A stretch of 10,349 nt of DNA from an uncultured bacterium (lineage in GTDB: Bacteria > Pseudomonadota > Gammaproteobacteria > Burkholderiales > Burkholderiaceae_D): NCBI GenBank assembly GCA_903872555.1, contig CAIQLE010000182.1:1-10349 (forward strand). The letters are read 5' to 3'. Every line of letters starts with the position of its first letter. Positions within the stretch are counted from its first letter, which is position 1. Under the pieces are notes generated by a model. That model saw only the letters and a program-made list of their open reading frames with translations, made no database searches and was not told the DNA's origin. A program made the translations under genes and the position numbers. Shown here piece by piece: positions 1 to 6,590 of this stretch.

Positions 1-22
1 CTACACGACGCTCTTCCGATCT
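1..22 (+). other. Illumina adapter remnant (assembly artefact)
   Basis: These 22 bases are identical to the last 22 bases of the Illumina TruSeq universal/read 1 adapter, which ends in GCTCTTCCGATCT. Genomic sequence appears to start at base 23: from there the reading frame of the next gene gives [15 protein letters not shown], a typical MetX stretch, while the same frame through the adapter gives YTTLFRS, which does not belong to that family. The bases should be treated as vector or adapter contamination and trimmed. They show that the left edge of the window is the end of an assembled contig. Confidence 0.95.
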
Positions 23-361
23 AACACCTATTTGCTCATTACCAAGGCACTGGATTATTTCGATCCTGCGCGCGCCTTTGAAGGTGATCTGGGTGCGGCA
101 CTGAAAAATACGCAGGCAGAATTTCTGGTGGTGTCCTTCAGCACCGACTGGCGCTTTGCGCCCGAGCGCAGTCGTGAAATTGTGCAGGCGCTGGTGAAGA
201 ATGACCGGCGCGTGACCTATGCAGAAATTGATGCGCCGCATGGCCATGATGCTTTCTTGCTGGATGATGCACGCTACATGAATGTGGTGCAGGCCTACTA
301 TGACAGGGTATGGCAACAGATAGGCGGCAGCTTGCCCGCCCTGCAAAGGGAGGCCGCATGA
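23..361 (+). CDS. metX: Homoserine O-acyltransferase MetX, C-terminal part only
   Basis: This is the last 112 residues of an alpha/beta-hydrolase-fold homoserine O-acetyl/succinyltransferase, which activates L-homoserine for methionine synthesis in the cytoplasm. The full protein is usually about 370-380 residues, so roughly two thirds, including the nucleophilic serine, lie off the contig. What remains carries the other two catalytic-triad elements: the aspartate in the STDWRF block and the histidine in the GHDAFL block. The codons from base 23 fit the family, whereas bases 1-22 are adapter, so no start is visible. The stop TGA (359-361) overlaps the metW start in an ATGA, implying translational coupling. 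MetX proteins paired with MetW in proteobacteria are often succinyltransferases, but the acyl-CoA preference cannot be read from this fragment. Confidence 0.93.
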   Translation, partial: NTYLLITKALDYFDPARAFEGDLGAALKNTQAEFLVVSFSTDWRFAPERSREIVQALVKNDRRVTYAEIDAPHGHDAFLLDDARYMNVVQAYYDRVWQQIGGSLPALQREAA

Positions 362-978
362 TCGCCGCACCTCAGCCTGAACTGTTTGCCGGATTGCGCG
401 CCGATCTCGCCTTCATTGCGAACTGGGTGACTCCCGGCTCACGTATTCTCGATCTGGGCTGTGGCGATGGCGCCATGCTTGAGCATCTGCAGACAGAAAA
501 ACATTGCACAGGCTATGGTGTGGAGATTGATGACACTCGCATACCGCGTTGCGTGCAGCGTGGCGTGTCTGTCATACAGCAAGATCTTGAAGGAGGTCTG
601 GCCATGTTTGCCGATGATGCTTTTGATACCGTGCTTTGTCTGTCTGCATTGCAGATGACCAAGCATGTCGAAGGCATATTGCGAGATATTGCGCGCGTTG
701 GCCGTGAAGCCATCGTCTCTTTCCCCAACTTTGCGCACTGGCCGCATCGTGTTTCCCTGCTGATGGGGCGCATGCCTATTTCTGAAAGCCTGCCTTACGA
801 CTGGTATGACACGCCTAATCTGCGTTGCGCCACGATCAGTGATTTTGAACAGCTGGCCAAAGATGTCGGACTCGAAGTGATGGAATGCGTCGCCCTCAAA
901 GATGACGGATCGCCGGTCAATTTCTTGCCGAACTGGCGCGGCAGTCTGGCCGTTTTCCGCCTGCGCAAAAAATCCTGA
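358..978 (+). CDS. metW: Methionine biosynthesis protein MetW
   Basis: A 206-residue protein of the MetW family, a small class I methyltransferase fold encoded next to metX in many proteobacteria. The glycine-rich SAM-binding motif LDLGCGDG is at residues 31-38, and the family-typical WYDTPNLR block and a conserved NFLPNWRG stretch follow in the C-terminal half. MetW is reported to be needed for activity of its partner MetX in some proteobacteria; its own methyl acceptor, if any, is not established. The start ATG at 358 is chosen because it overlaps the metX stop (ATGA), the frame fits the family N-terminus, and a GGGAGG-like Shine-Dalgarno (bases 348-353) sits just upstream. A longer frame starting at 310 would run inside metX and is less likely. 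Confidence 0.94.
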   Translation: MIAAPQPELFAGLRADLAFIANWVTPGSRILDLGCGDGAMLEHLQTEKHCTGYGVEIDDTRIPRCVQRGVSVIQQDLEGGLAMFADDAFDTVLCLSALQMTKHVEGILRDIARVGREAIVSFPNFAHWPHRVSLLMGRMPISESLPYDWYDTPNLRCATISDFEQLAKDVGLEVMECVALKDDGSPVNFLPNWRGSLAVFRLRKKS

Positions 979-1000
979 GCAGACCAGACAGCCAATAAAC

Positions 1001-2356
1001 ATGAGTCAGAACACTCATCCGGATTCAGCTAAGCAAGCGGCCTCATCAAGTCAGGTGCAGCCCGCGCATCCCGCCGGCTGGCGGCATTACTTCAACCGCA
1101 AAATGCTGATTTGCGTGATGCTTGGTTTTACTTCCGGGCTGCCGCTCTTCATGCTCTATAACTTGCTTTCAGCCTGGCTCAGAGCAGAGCAGGTTGACCT
1201 TAAATCCATAGGCTTGTTTGCGCTGGTAGGATTTCCTTACACCTGGAAATTTATCTGGTCGCCTTTGATGGATCGTTTCCATTTTCCATTGCTGGGCAGG
1301 CGGCGTGGCTGGATGTTCATCACTCAGCTGGCTTTGCTGGCAAGCATAGGTAGTCTGGGGTTTTATTCGCCGGTCAATGAATTGCACATGATTGTTTTTC
1401 TGGCGGGCCTGGTCGCTTTCTTGTCGGCCAGTCAGGACATCGTCATCGATGCCTACCGACGTGAACTGCTGGATGATCATGAGCAGGGTTCAGGTACGGC
1501 CCTGTTCGTCAATGCCTATAAAATTTCAACCCTGGTACCGGGCTCACTGTCACTCATCTTGTCCGATTTCATGAGCTGGCAAATGGTGTTTTCCATTACC
1601 GGTTTATTCATGTTGCCGGGCATGATCACTACTCTGCTGATCAGCGAGCCCCGCATCTATGGCGAACCACCTCGCACCCTGCGTGAAGCCGTGCTTGAGC
1701 CTTTCAGAGAATTTATTCATCGCCGTGGCTGGTCCTATGCGCTGCTGATTTTGGCTTTTATTTTTCTCTATAAACTGGGTGACTCCATGGCGACTGCACT
1801 CGCCACACCCTTTTACATGGATCTCGGTTTTTCGCGCACACAAATCGGACTGGTCGCCAAGAATGCCGGTTTATGGGCCAGTCTTGCCGGTGGTGTGCTG
1901 GGTGCTGTGTGGCTCGAGAAAACAGGCATTAATCGTGGCTTGTGGATATTTGGTGTGCTGCAGGCCGCTGCGATTCTGGGCTTTGCTTTGCTGGCACATA
2001 CAGGCGTCGGAGTGGTGGGCATGGCAAACCAGCTGCAGGCTGCCGGCGCCACTGCGAACGAGCCAAACACTCTGCTGCTCGGCCTGGTAATCGGCATGGA
2101 AGCTTTCTCTGTCGGTCTGGGTACAGCAGCCTTTACGGCCTTCATCGCCACCACGACGGATGCACGTTATACCGCGACACAGTTTGCACTCTTCACCAGT
2201 CTGGCTGCTGTACCGCGTACATTTTTCAATGCCTTCACCGGCTATATCGTGGCTGAGACCGGCTGGTTTAATTTCTTCCTGATCTGCTTTGTGCTGGCCT
2301 TGCCCGGCATGTTGTTGTTACCGAAAATCGCACCCTGGCAAACAAAAGCCGCCTGA
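1001..2356 (+). CDS. ampG: AmpG-family muropeptide permease (MFS)
   Basis: A 451-residue inner-membrane transporter of the major facilitator superfamily resembling AmpG, which imports GlcNAc-anhydroMurNAc peptides during peptidoglycan recycling and so feeds the AmpR/beta-lactamase induction signal where that system exists. After a polar N-terminal tail of about 30 residues, the first membrane segment carries GFTSGLPLFML (42-52). The family-typical loop SPLMDRFHFPLLGRRRGW is at 87-104, followed by the DIVIDAYRREL segment and many hydrophobic helices up to the C-terminus. E. coli AmpG is somewhat longer (491 residues). The ATG at 1001 is preferred over a possible upstream start at 902, which would lie within metW; no strong Shine-Dalgarno is visible before 1001. 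It follows metW by 22 bp on the same strand, so cotranscription is plausible. Substrate specificity is by family only. Confidence 0.85.
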   Translation: MSQNTHPDSAKQAASSSQVQPAHPAGWRHYFNRKMLICVMLGFTSGLPLFMLYNLLSAWLRAEQVDLKSIGLFALVGFPYTWKFIWSPLMDRFHFPLLGRRRGWMFITQLALLASIGSLGFYSPVNELHMIVFLAGLVAFLSASQDIVIDAYRRELLDDHEQGSGTALFVNAYKISTLVPGSLSLILSDFMSWQMVFSITGLFMLPGMITTLLISEPRIYGEPPRTLREAVLEPFREFIHRRGWSYALLILAFIFLYKLGDSMATALATPFYMDLGFSRTQIGLVAKNAGLWASLAGGVLGAVWLEKTGINRGLWIFGVLQAAAILGFALLAHTGVGVVGMANQLQAAGATANEPNTLLLGLVIGMEAFSVGLGTAAFTAFIATTTDARYTATQFALFTSLAAVPRTFFNAFTGYIVAETGWFNFFLICFVLALPGMLLLPKIAPWQTKAA

Positions 2357-2365
2357 GCTATTGAA

Positions 2366-2485
2366 AATTTTAGCGATGGAAGCTGAAGCAATTTCGGCTT
2401 AATTGATTGTGGCTTAAATAATTACGGCTTAAATAATTACGGCTTAATCAATTACGGCTTTAGCGATTCAGGCTTTGCAGATGAA
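2366..2485. repeat. 15-bp AT-rich tandem repeat array between convergent genes
   Basis: Eight consecutive 15-bp units can be aligned. The six clearest start at 2396, 2411, 2426, 2441, 2456 and 2471 and all begin with GGCTT. Units at 2411 and 2426 are identical (GGCTTAAATAATTAC), and the one at 2441 differs at two bases. Two degenerate units precede them: 2381-2395 matches the 2441 unit at 11 of 15 positions, and 2366-2380 matches the 2456 unit at 10 of 15. The array fills nearly all of the 143-bp gap between the ampG stop and the stop of the opposing Nramp gene. TAATTGATT (2400-2408) and AATCAATTA (2446-2454) are exact inverted copies and could form a weak hairpin. There are no spacers as in a CRISPR array and no typical terminator. 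Function is unknown; replication slippage is the simplest origin. Confidence 0.9.
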
Positions 2486-2499
2486 AGATTCAGTCCCAC

Positions 2500-3822
2500 T
2501 CACAGGCTGCTGCCCACCATCAATGCCACTGCCATCGCCATCACACCGGTCGCTGCCCATCCCATCCATTTCAAACGGCGTGTCACCACAAACGGCCCCA
2601 TCACATCGCGCCGTGTGGCCATCAGCATCATCACGATCATGATGGGTACCGAGACCACACCATTCAACACGGCGGTCCAGTACAGGGCGCGTATGGGATC
2701 AATATTGCTGATGCCCAAAGTTGCACCGATCAGCGTCGAGATCGCGATGATGCTGTAAAAACGCCAGCCCAGCGCCAGTTTCAAATCCAGTCCTGAGCGC
2801 CAGTCAAACGCACCTGCTACTGCATAGGCGGCCGAACCTGCCAGCACCGGAATCGCCAGCATGCCTGTGCCGACGATGCCGGCTGAAAATAAGAGAAATG
2901 CAAAATCACCCGCCAGTGGTTTCAGAGCCAGCGCGGCATCGCGTGATGTTTGTATGTCCGTGATGCCATGCGCGAACAAAGTCGCCGCGGTGGTCAGCAT
3001 GATGAAAAAAGCGATCAGATTCGATACACCCATGCCTATCCATGTGTCGATAGAGATGCGGCGCAGATGCGAGCGCGCCTGCTCAGGCGCATGGCGTAGT
3101 GAGGCGGCATGCGGGTCGGCTTTTAATTCTTCGACTTCTTGTGAGGCCTGCCAGAAAAACAGATAGGGGCTGATCGTAGTGCCAAAGATGGCAACGATGG
3201 TGGTCAGGTAAGCGCGACTCAATTCAATCTGAGGCAACACCAGTGCATGTACGACTTCAGTCCAGTGGATCGAGACCGAGAATACTGTGCCCACATAAGC
3301 CAGCAATGCCAAGGTCAGCCATTTCAACACACGCACATAACGTACATAAGGAATGAAAACTTGCAGCAACACTGACACAGCGCCAAACAGCATCACCCAC
3401 CAGGCATGCTTGCCGCCGGCCAGCAATTGCACCGCATCGGCCATAGCGGCCAGATCAGCGGCGATATTGATGGTGTTGGCGATGGTGAGCAGGCTGACGA
3501 TGAAGTACAGCAGTGCCGGTGTATACAGACGTTTCAGATTGCCGGCCAGACCTTCGCCCGTGACACGCCCTATTCGTGCACTGACGATCTGTATGCCCAC
3601 CATCAAAGGCCAGGTGAACAATAAGGTCCACAACATCTGGAAGCCAAACTGTGCGCCACTTTGTGAATAGGTTGCGATACCGCTGGGATCATCATCCGCT
3701 GCGCCTGTGATCAGACCTGGCCCTAGCTTTTTTGAGAGCGAGCTATGGTCCACCAGAATAGTGCGGCGCAGTTTCTCTGGTGTGCCTGAACTATCGGGCA
3801 GGGGCGAAATAGGGTCGGACAT
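2500..3822 (-). CDS. Nramp/SLC11-like metal-ion transporter with non-canonical metal-site motifs
   Basis: A 440-residue polytopic membrane protein related to Nramp (SLC11) proton-coupled divalent metal transporters such as MntH. After a polar tail of about 32 residues, the first membrane segment begins at GPGLITGAADDDPSG. In classical Nramp the metal-binding motif here is DPGN; this protein reads DPSG (45-48), keeping the aspartate but losing the asparagine. The TM6 motif, usually with methionine as in A-T-x-M-P-H, reads GTTISPY (214-220), with serine in place of the methionine. Loss of the soft methionine ligand suggests a substrate other than Mn/Fe, perhaps Mg, but that is inference. The ATG at 3822 is the only start before an in-frame stop at 3832-3834 on the reverse strand. 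The gene stands alone: convergent with ampG, divergent from the toxin-antitoxin pair. No MntR-like operator or riboswitch was recognised upstream. Confidence 0.85.
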   Translation of the reverse strand: MSDPISPLPDSSGTPEKLRRTILVDHSSLSKKLGPGLITGAADDDPSGIATYSQSGAQFGFQMLWTLLFTWPLMVGIQIVSARIGRVTGEGLAGNLKRLYTPALLYFIVSLLTIANTINIAADLAAMADAVQLLAGGKHAWWVMLFGAVSVLLQVFIPYVRYVRVLKWLTLALLAYVGTVFSVSIHWTEVVHALVLPQIELSRAYLTTIVAIFGTTISPYLFFWQASQEVEELKADPHAASLRHAPEQARSHLRRISIDTWIGMGVSNLIAFFIMLTTAATLFAHGITDIQTSRDAALALKPLAGDFAFLLFSAGIVGTGMLAIPVLAGSAAYAVAGAFDWRSGLDLKLALGWRFYSIIAISTLIGATLGISNIDPIRALYWTAVLNGVVSVPIMIVMMLMATRRDVMGPFVVTRRLKWMGWAATGVMAMAVALMVGSSL

Positions 3823-3874
3823 GACTGCATGCTAACAGCGGATAGCTAAAAAGTTCAGTTCCTTTATCTGCTGC

Positions 3875-3903
3875 TTGCGGCCGGATGAGGGTGCGCGCAT
3901 AAT
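3875..3903 (+). promoter_or_regulatory. Predicted sigma70-type promoter of the toxin-antitoxin operon
   Basis: A TTGCGG hexamer (3875-3880, three of six to consensus) is followed after 17 bp by CATAAT (3898-3903, five of six to the -10 consensus). The spacing is ideal and the -10 element runs into the palindrome at 3901-3924, so a repressor bound there would block RNA polymerase. The position, about 33 bp before the antitoxin start, is appropriate. The -35 is weak, so this remains a prediction. Confidence 0.5.
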
Positions 3904-3924
3904 GCATCGCAATTGCGATACATT
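3901..3924. promoter_or_regulatory. 24-bp palindromic operator of the toxin-antitoxin operon
   Basis: The core ATCGCAATTGCGAT (3906-3919) is a perfect 14-bp palindrome. It extends on both sides to a 24-bp symmetry with a single mismatched pair (C3905 against A3920). It lies between the promoter -10 element and the antitoxin Shine-Dalgarno TGAGG (3926-3930). Ribbon-helix-helix antitoxins bind DNA as dimers at palindromes and repress their own operon, and the toxin usually modulates that binding. This is therefore very likely the autoregulatory operator, though binding has not been shown. Confidence 0.7.
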
Positions 3925-3935
3925 CTGAGGTCAAC

Positions 3936-4220
3936 ATGAAATCTTCAAGTTTTCCATCCGTGCGAGTTGACCCCGACCTGAGGCAGGCTGCCGAAGATTT
4001 GCTGATGGAGGGTGAAAGCCTCTCGAGTTTTGTTGAGCAGTCGATACGCCAGCAAGTGCAGCATCGTCATATGCAGCAGGAATTTATTGCGCGCGGTATG
4101 AAATCTCGCCAAGAGGCGAAACGCAAGAATGACTATATCTCGTCCGAAGAGGTGCTGAATGGCCTGGATGAGATGCTGTCAATGGCGAGCAAGAAATCAG
4201 GTAATAAATCAGGCGCATGA
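3936..4220 (+). CDS. Ribbon-helix-helix antitoxin of a type II toxin-antitoxin pair
   Basis: A 94-residue protein. Its N-terminal half fits a ribbon-helix-helix DNA-binding domain: a short beta strand around SVRVDPDL (8-15), then helix A (about 16-25), a turn with GESLS (26-30) and helix B (SSFVEQSIRQQV, 30-41). The charged C-terminal half (about 42-94) would wrap the toxin and is probably disordered when free. The ATG at 3936 has a good Shine-Dalgarno, TGAGG, five bases upstream. The gene overlaps the downstream toxin by four bases (ATGA, 4217-4220), the usual arrangement for antitoxin-first operons. It should neutralise the toxin and repress the operon through the palindrome at 3901-3924. 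The exact family name (ParD-like, YlcI/YnfO-like) is not certain from reading alone. Confidence 0.85.
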   Translation: MKSSSFPSVRVDPDLRQAAEDLLMEGESLSSFVEQSIRQQVQHRHMQQEFIARGMKSRQEAKRKNDYISSEEVLNGLDEMLSMASKKSGNKSGA

Positions 4221-4516
4221 GTTACCGCGTACGCTATACGCGAGCTGCCAGAGAAGATCTTCAGCGCCTGTTCTCATTTTTAGTTCAGAAAGACCTGACA
4301 GCGGCAAAACGCGCCAGAAAGGCCATCTCCAAAAGCATCAATTTTTTGCAGGACTTTCCCTGGTCTTGCAGAAAGGCGTCTTCTGACAATCCTTTTCTGC
4401 GTGAATTAATTATTCCCTTCGGTGGCGCCGGTTATGTGGCCTTATTTGAAATTGATAATGAAGATACCGTCACCATTCTCGCCATGCGACATCAGCGCGA
4501 AGATGATTTTTTCTGA
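4217..4516 (+). CDS. RelE/ParE-superfamily toxin
   Basis: A 99-residue basic protein with the RelE/ParE layout: a first strand YRVRYTRAAREDL (3-15), two helices through about residue 46 rich in Lys/Arg, then a beta-sheet half with LRELIIPFGGAGYVALFEI (61-79) and the terminal strand TVTILAMRHQREDDF (84-98). The RHQRED ending is common among chromosomal ParE/RelE toxins of proteobacteria. Members either cleave ribosome-bound mRNA (RelE) or poison DNA gyrase (ParE); the sequence alone does not decide which. Translation appears coupled to the antitoxin through the ATGA overlap, with only a weak AGG upstream. The frame is intact with no truncation, so the pair may be functional. Confidence 0.85.
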   Translation: MSYRVRYTRAAREDLQRLFSFLVQKDLTAAKRARKAISKSINFLQDFPWSCRKASSDNPFLRELIIPFGGAGYVALFEIDNEDTVTILAMRHQREDDFF

Positions 4517-4541
4517 TCCCATGGATGCCCATGCTTAAACT

Positions 4542-5771
4542 ATGCTGAACATTCTCTGGCTAGGTTTCTTTCTGGTGGCCGCACTGTGTGCTGCATGGCG
4601 CGCTCTGGTGATGGGTGATCCTGCGGTGTTTGCGGCGATGGTTGAGAGCCTGTTTGCCATGGCCAGACTGTCAGTCGAAGTGATGATAGTTTTATTCGGC
4701 ACGCTCACCTTGTGGCTGGGCTTTTTGCGTATTGCCGAGAAAGCCGGATTGGTGCAGATGCTGGCACAGCGGCTCTCGCCTTTGTTTGCACGTCTGATGC
4801 CGGAAGTGCCGGCAGGCCATCCTGCTCTGGGATTGATCACACTGAATTTCACCGCCAATGCACTGGGTTTAGACAATGCAGCCACACCCATAGGCCTGAA
4901 AGCCATGCGTGAACTGCAGTCACTCAATCCCGAGCCCGAAGTCGCCAGCAATGCGCAAATATTATTTCTGGTACTGAATGCTTCTTCACTGACGCTATTG
5001 CCGGTATCTATTTTTATGTACAGAGCGCAGCAAGGTGCGCCGGATCCGACCCTGGTTTTTTTGCCGATATTGCTGGCAACCAGTGCCTCTACACTGGCGG
5101 GATTTTTTGCGGTCGCCTTTGCGCAGCGTCTGAATTTGCGCGATACCGTATTGCTGTCCTGGTTAGCGGGTGCGGCCTTGGTTCTGAGCGCGTGCATCGC
5201 ATTTCTTTCCACATTGTCTTCGGTTGCGCTGGCTGCACTCTCTTCCGTGCTCGGCAATGCCGTACTGTTTGGCCTGATCATTTTATTTTTACTGGTAGGC
5301 TGGTGGCGTCGCATTGCAGTGTATGAAGCCTTCATCGAAGGCGCGCGCGAAGGTTTTGATGTGGCCAAAAATCTTTTGCCTTATCTGGTCGCGATGCTCT
5401 GTGCCGTGGGTGTGCTGCGTGCTTCAGGCGCACTCGACTTACTTTTGCAGGGACTGAAATTTTTAGTGGAAGCGATAGGCTGGGACACACGCTTCGTCGA
5501 TGCCATGCCGACAGCGCTGGTCAAACCATTTTCAGGCAGTGCCGCGCGCGCCATGCTGATCGACACGATGAGCACGCATGGTGTCGACAGCTTCCCTGCC
5601 TTGCTGGCGGCGACGGTACAAGGCAGCACGGAAACCACTTTCTATGTACTAGCCGTATATTTCGGTGCAGTGGGCATACAACGCGCGCGGCATGCGATTG
5701 CCTGCGCATTATTCGCTGATCTGGCGGGAGTGCTGGCATCCATCGCGGTGTGTTACTGGTTCTTCGGCTGA
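4542..5771 (+). CDS. Fused SpmA-SpmB nucleoside-recognition (Gate) domain membrane protein
   Basis: A 409-residue, very hydrophobic protein in which two Bacillus-type spore maturation proteins are joined. The first half resembles SpmA, with its signature NALGLDNAATPIGLKAM at 106-122. The second half resembles SpmB, with ALVKPFSGSAARAM at 325-338 and GSTETTFYVLAVYFG at 361-375. Both halves are Gate/nucleoside-recognition domains, a family of membrane proteins of poorly known transport role. In Bacillus, spmA and spmB affect spore core dehydration. Nothing here suggests a spore former, so the role must differ and is unknown. The ATG at 4542 is the first start after an in-frame stop at 4536-4538, but no Shine-Dalgarno is evident. 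The gene starts 25 bp after the toxin gene and could receive read-through from its promoter. Confidence 0.85.
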   Translation: MLNILWLGFFLVAALCAAWRALVMGDPAVFAAMVESLFAMARLSVEVMIVLFGTLTLWLGFLRIAEKAGLVQMLAQRLSPLFARLMPEVPAGHPALGLITLNFTANALGLDNAATPIGLKAMRELQSLNPEPEVASNAQILFLVLNASSLTLLPVSIFMYRAQQGAPDPTLVFLPILLATSASTLAGFFAVAFAQRLNLRDTVLLSWLAGAALVLSACIAFLSTLSSVALAALSSVLGNAVLFGLIILFLLVGWWRRIAVYEAFIEGAREGFDVAKNLLPYLVAMLCAVGVLRASGALDLLLQGLKFLVEAIGWDTRFVDAMPTALVKPFSGSAARAMLIDTMSTHGVDSFPALLAATVQGSTETTFYVLAVYFGAVGIQRARHAIACALFADLAGVLASIAVCYWFFG

Positions 5772-5810
5772 TAACGCGATGGGCGCTTTAGCTGACGCTC
5801 AATCTGAAAC

Positions 5811-6590
5811 TCAGAGCGACCAGTCATAAGTGATCGTCAGCGGCGCATGATCAGAAAAGCGCTCTTCTTTATAGACTGATGCAGAAGTGGCGGTAGCGGC
5901 AATCTGCGGCGTGGCGACGTGATAGTCAATGCGCCATCCCACATTATTCGCCCAAGCCTGACCGCGATTGCTCCACCAAGTATAGGCTTGGTCCGTCGCA
6001 TCGGGATGCAGCAGCCGGTAGACATCGCGCCAGTCGGCTTCGGTCAGCACCTGAGTCATCCATGCGCGTTCTTCTGGCAGGAAGCCGGAATTTTTTTGAT
6101 TGCTCTTCCAGTTCTTCAGGTCGATTTCCTGATGGGCGATATTCCAGTCACCACAGATCACCACCTCGCGTCCTGATGCGCGCAGCTGCAGCAGATGCAG
6201 CAAGAACGCCTCCATGAAACGAAACTTGGCTTCTTGTCTTTCTTCGCTCGAGGAGCCCGAAGGACAGTACACCGAGATCACGGACAGATTGCCGACATCG
6301 CATTGCACATAGCGGCCTTCGGCATCAAATTCCACGCTGCCAAAGCCGGCGGTCGCAGCACTGGGCTGGTGACGGCTGTAGACGCCGGTGCCGGAGTAGC
6401 CTTTTTTTTCTGCGTAATGAAAATGGCCGTGATAGCCCAGCGGCGCGAGAAACTCCGGCGTCATGTCTGCGGCCTGTGCCTTGAGTTCCTGCACACAGAT
6501 GAAGTCAGCCTCTTGTCTGGCCATCCATTCGAAAAAGTTTTTGCGGGCAGCCGAGCGTATGCCGTTCAGGTTAGCGGAGATGATTTTCAT
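5811..6590 (-). CDS. xth: Exodeoxyribonuclease III (AP endonuclease)
   Basis: A 259-residue protein of the exonuclease III/APE1 family, which cuts DNA at abasic sites and degrades 3' ends in base-excision repair. Catalytic elements are in order: N-terminal MKIISANLNGIRSA with Asn7, metal ligand Glu35 in VQELK (33-37), the GDWN block (147-150, Asp148 and Asn150), Asp222 in RIDY, and the SDHAP block (246-250) with Asp247 and His248. Length matches the family (E. coli Xth is 268). The start at 6590 is preferred because MKIISANLNG is the usual N-terminus; the frame stays open to 6836 but the extra 82 residues lie antisense to pyrE and match nothing. It is divergent from pyrE across 93 bp and converges on the SpmAB gene with a 39-bp gap. 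Confidence 0.95.
   Translation of the reverse strand: MKIISANLNGIRSAARKNFFEWMARQEADFICVQELKAQAADMTPEFLAPLGYHGHFHYAEKKGYSGTGVYSRHQPSAATAGFGSVEFDAEGRYVQCDVGNLSVISVYCPSGSSSEERQEAKFRFMEAFLLHLLQLRASGREVVICGDWNIAHQEIDLKNWKSNQKNSGFLPEERAWMTQVLTEADWRDVYRLLHPDATDQAYTWWSNRGQAWANNVGWRIDYHVATPQIAATATSASVYKEERFSDHAPLTITYDWSL

Noticed and set aside
902..1000. 33-residue N-terminal extension of the AmpG-like protein
   Set aside because: It lies inside the metW coding region in another frame and adds a polar sequence with no resemblance to the family. ATG 1001 is more economical.
439..1002. 187-residue open frame on the minus strand across metW
   Set aside because: It is fully antisense to a well-recognised gene, matches no family I know, and has composition expected of a shadow frame.
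2387..2485. Open frame through the repeats encoding GLNNY-like pentapeptides, in phase with ampG beyond its stop
   Set aside because: A 15-bp unit lacking stops in one phase stays open automatically. There is no start codon in this frame, and two TGA codons (2354-2356 and 2384-2386) separate it from ampG, so coding would need double readthrough.
2366..2485. CRISPR array
   Set aside because: Units are 15 bp, directly adjacent with no spacers, and there are no cas genes nearby.
3823..3900. Metal-responsive operator or riboswitch for the Nramp gene
   Set aside because: Only a short GCTA/TAGC pair (3831-3846) was seen. There is no MntR-like palindrome and no recognisable riboswitch core.
4535..5368. 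277-residue open frame on the minus strand across the SpmAB gene
   Set aside because: Its Ser/Thr/Ala/Lys-rich low-information sequence is typical of the reverse strand of a hydrophobic membrane protein gene. The plus-strand product has clear family motifs.
5772..5810. Bidirectional terminator between the SpmAB gene and xth
   Set aside because: The best stem (GGGCG with CGCTC, 5781-5800) is five pairs with one wobble and no T-run.
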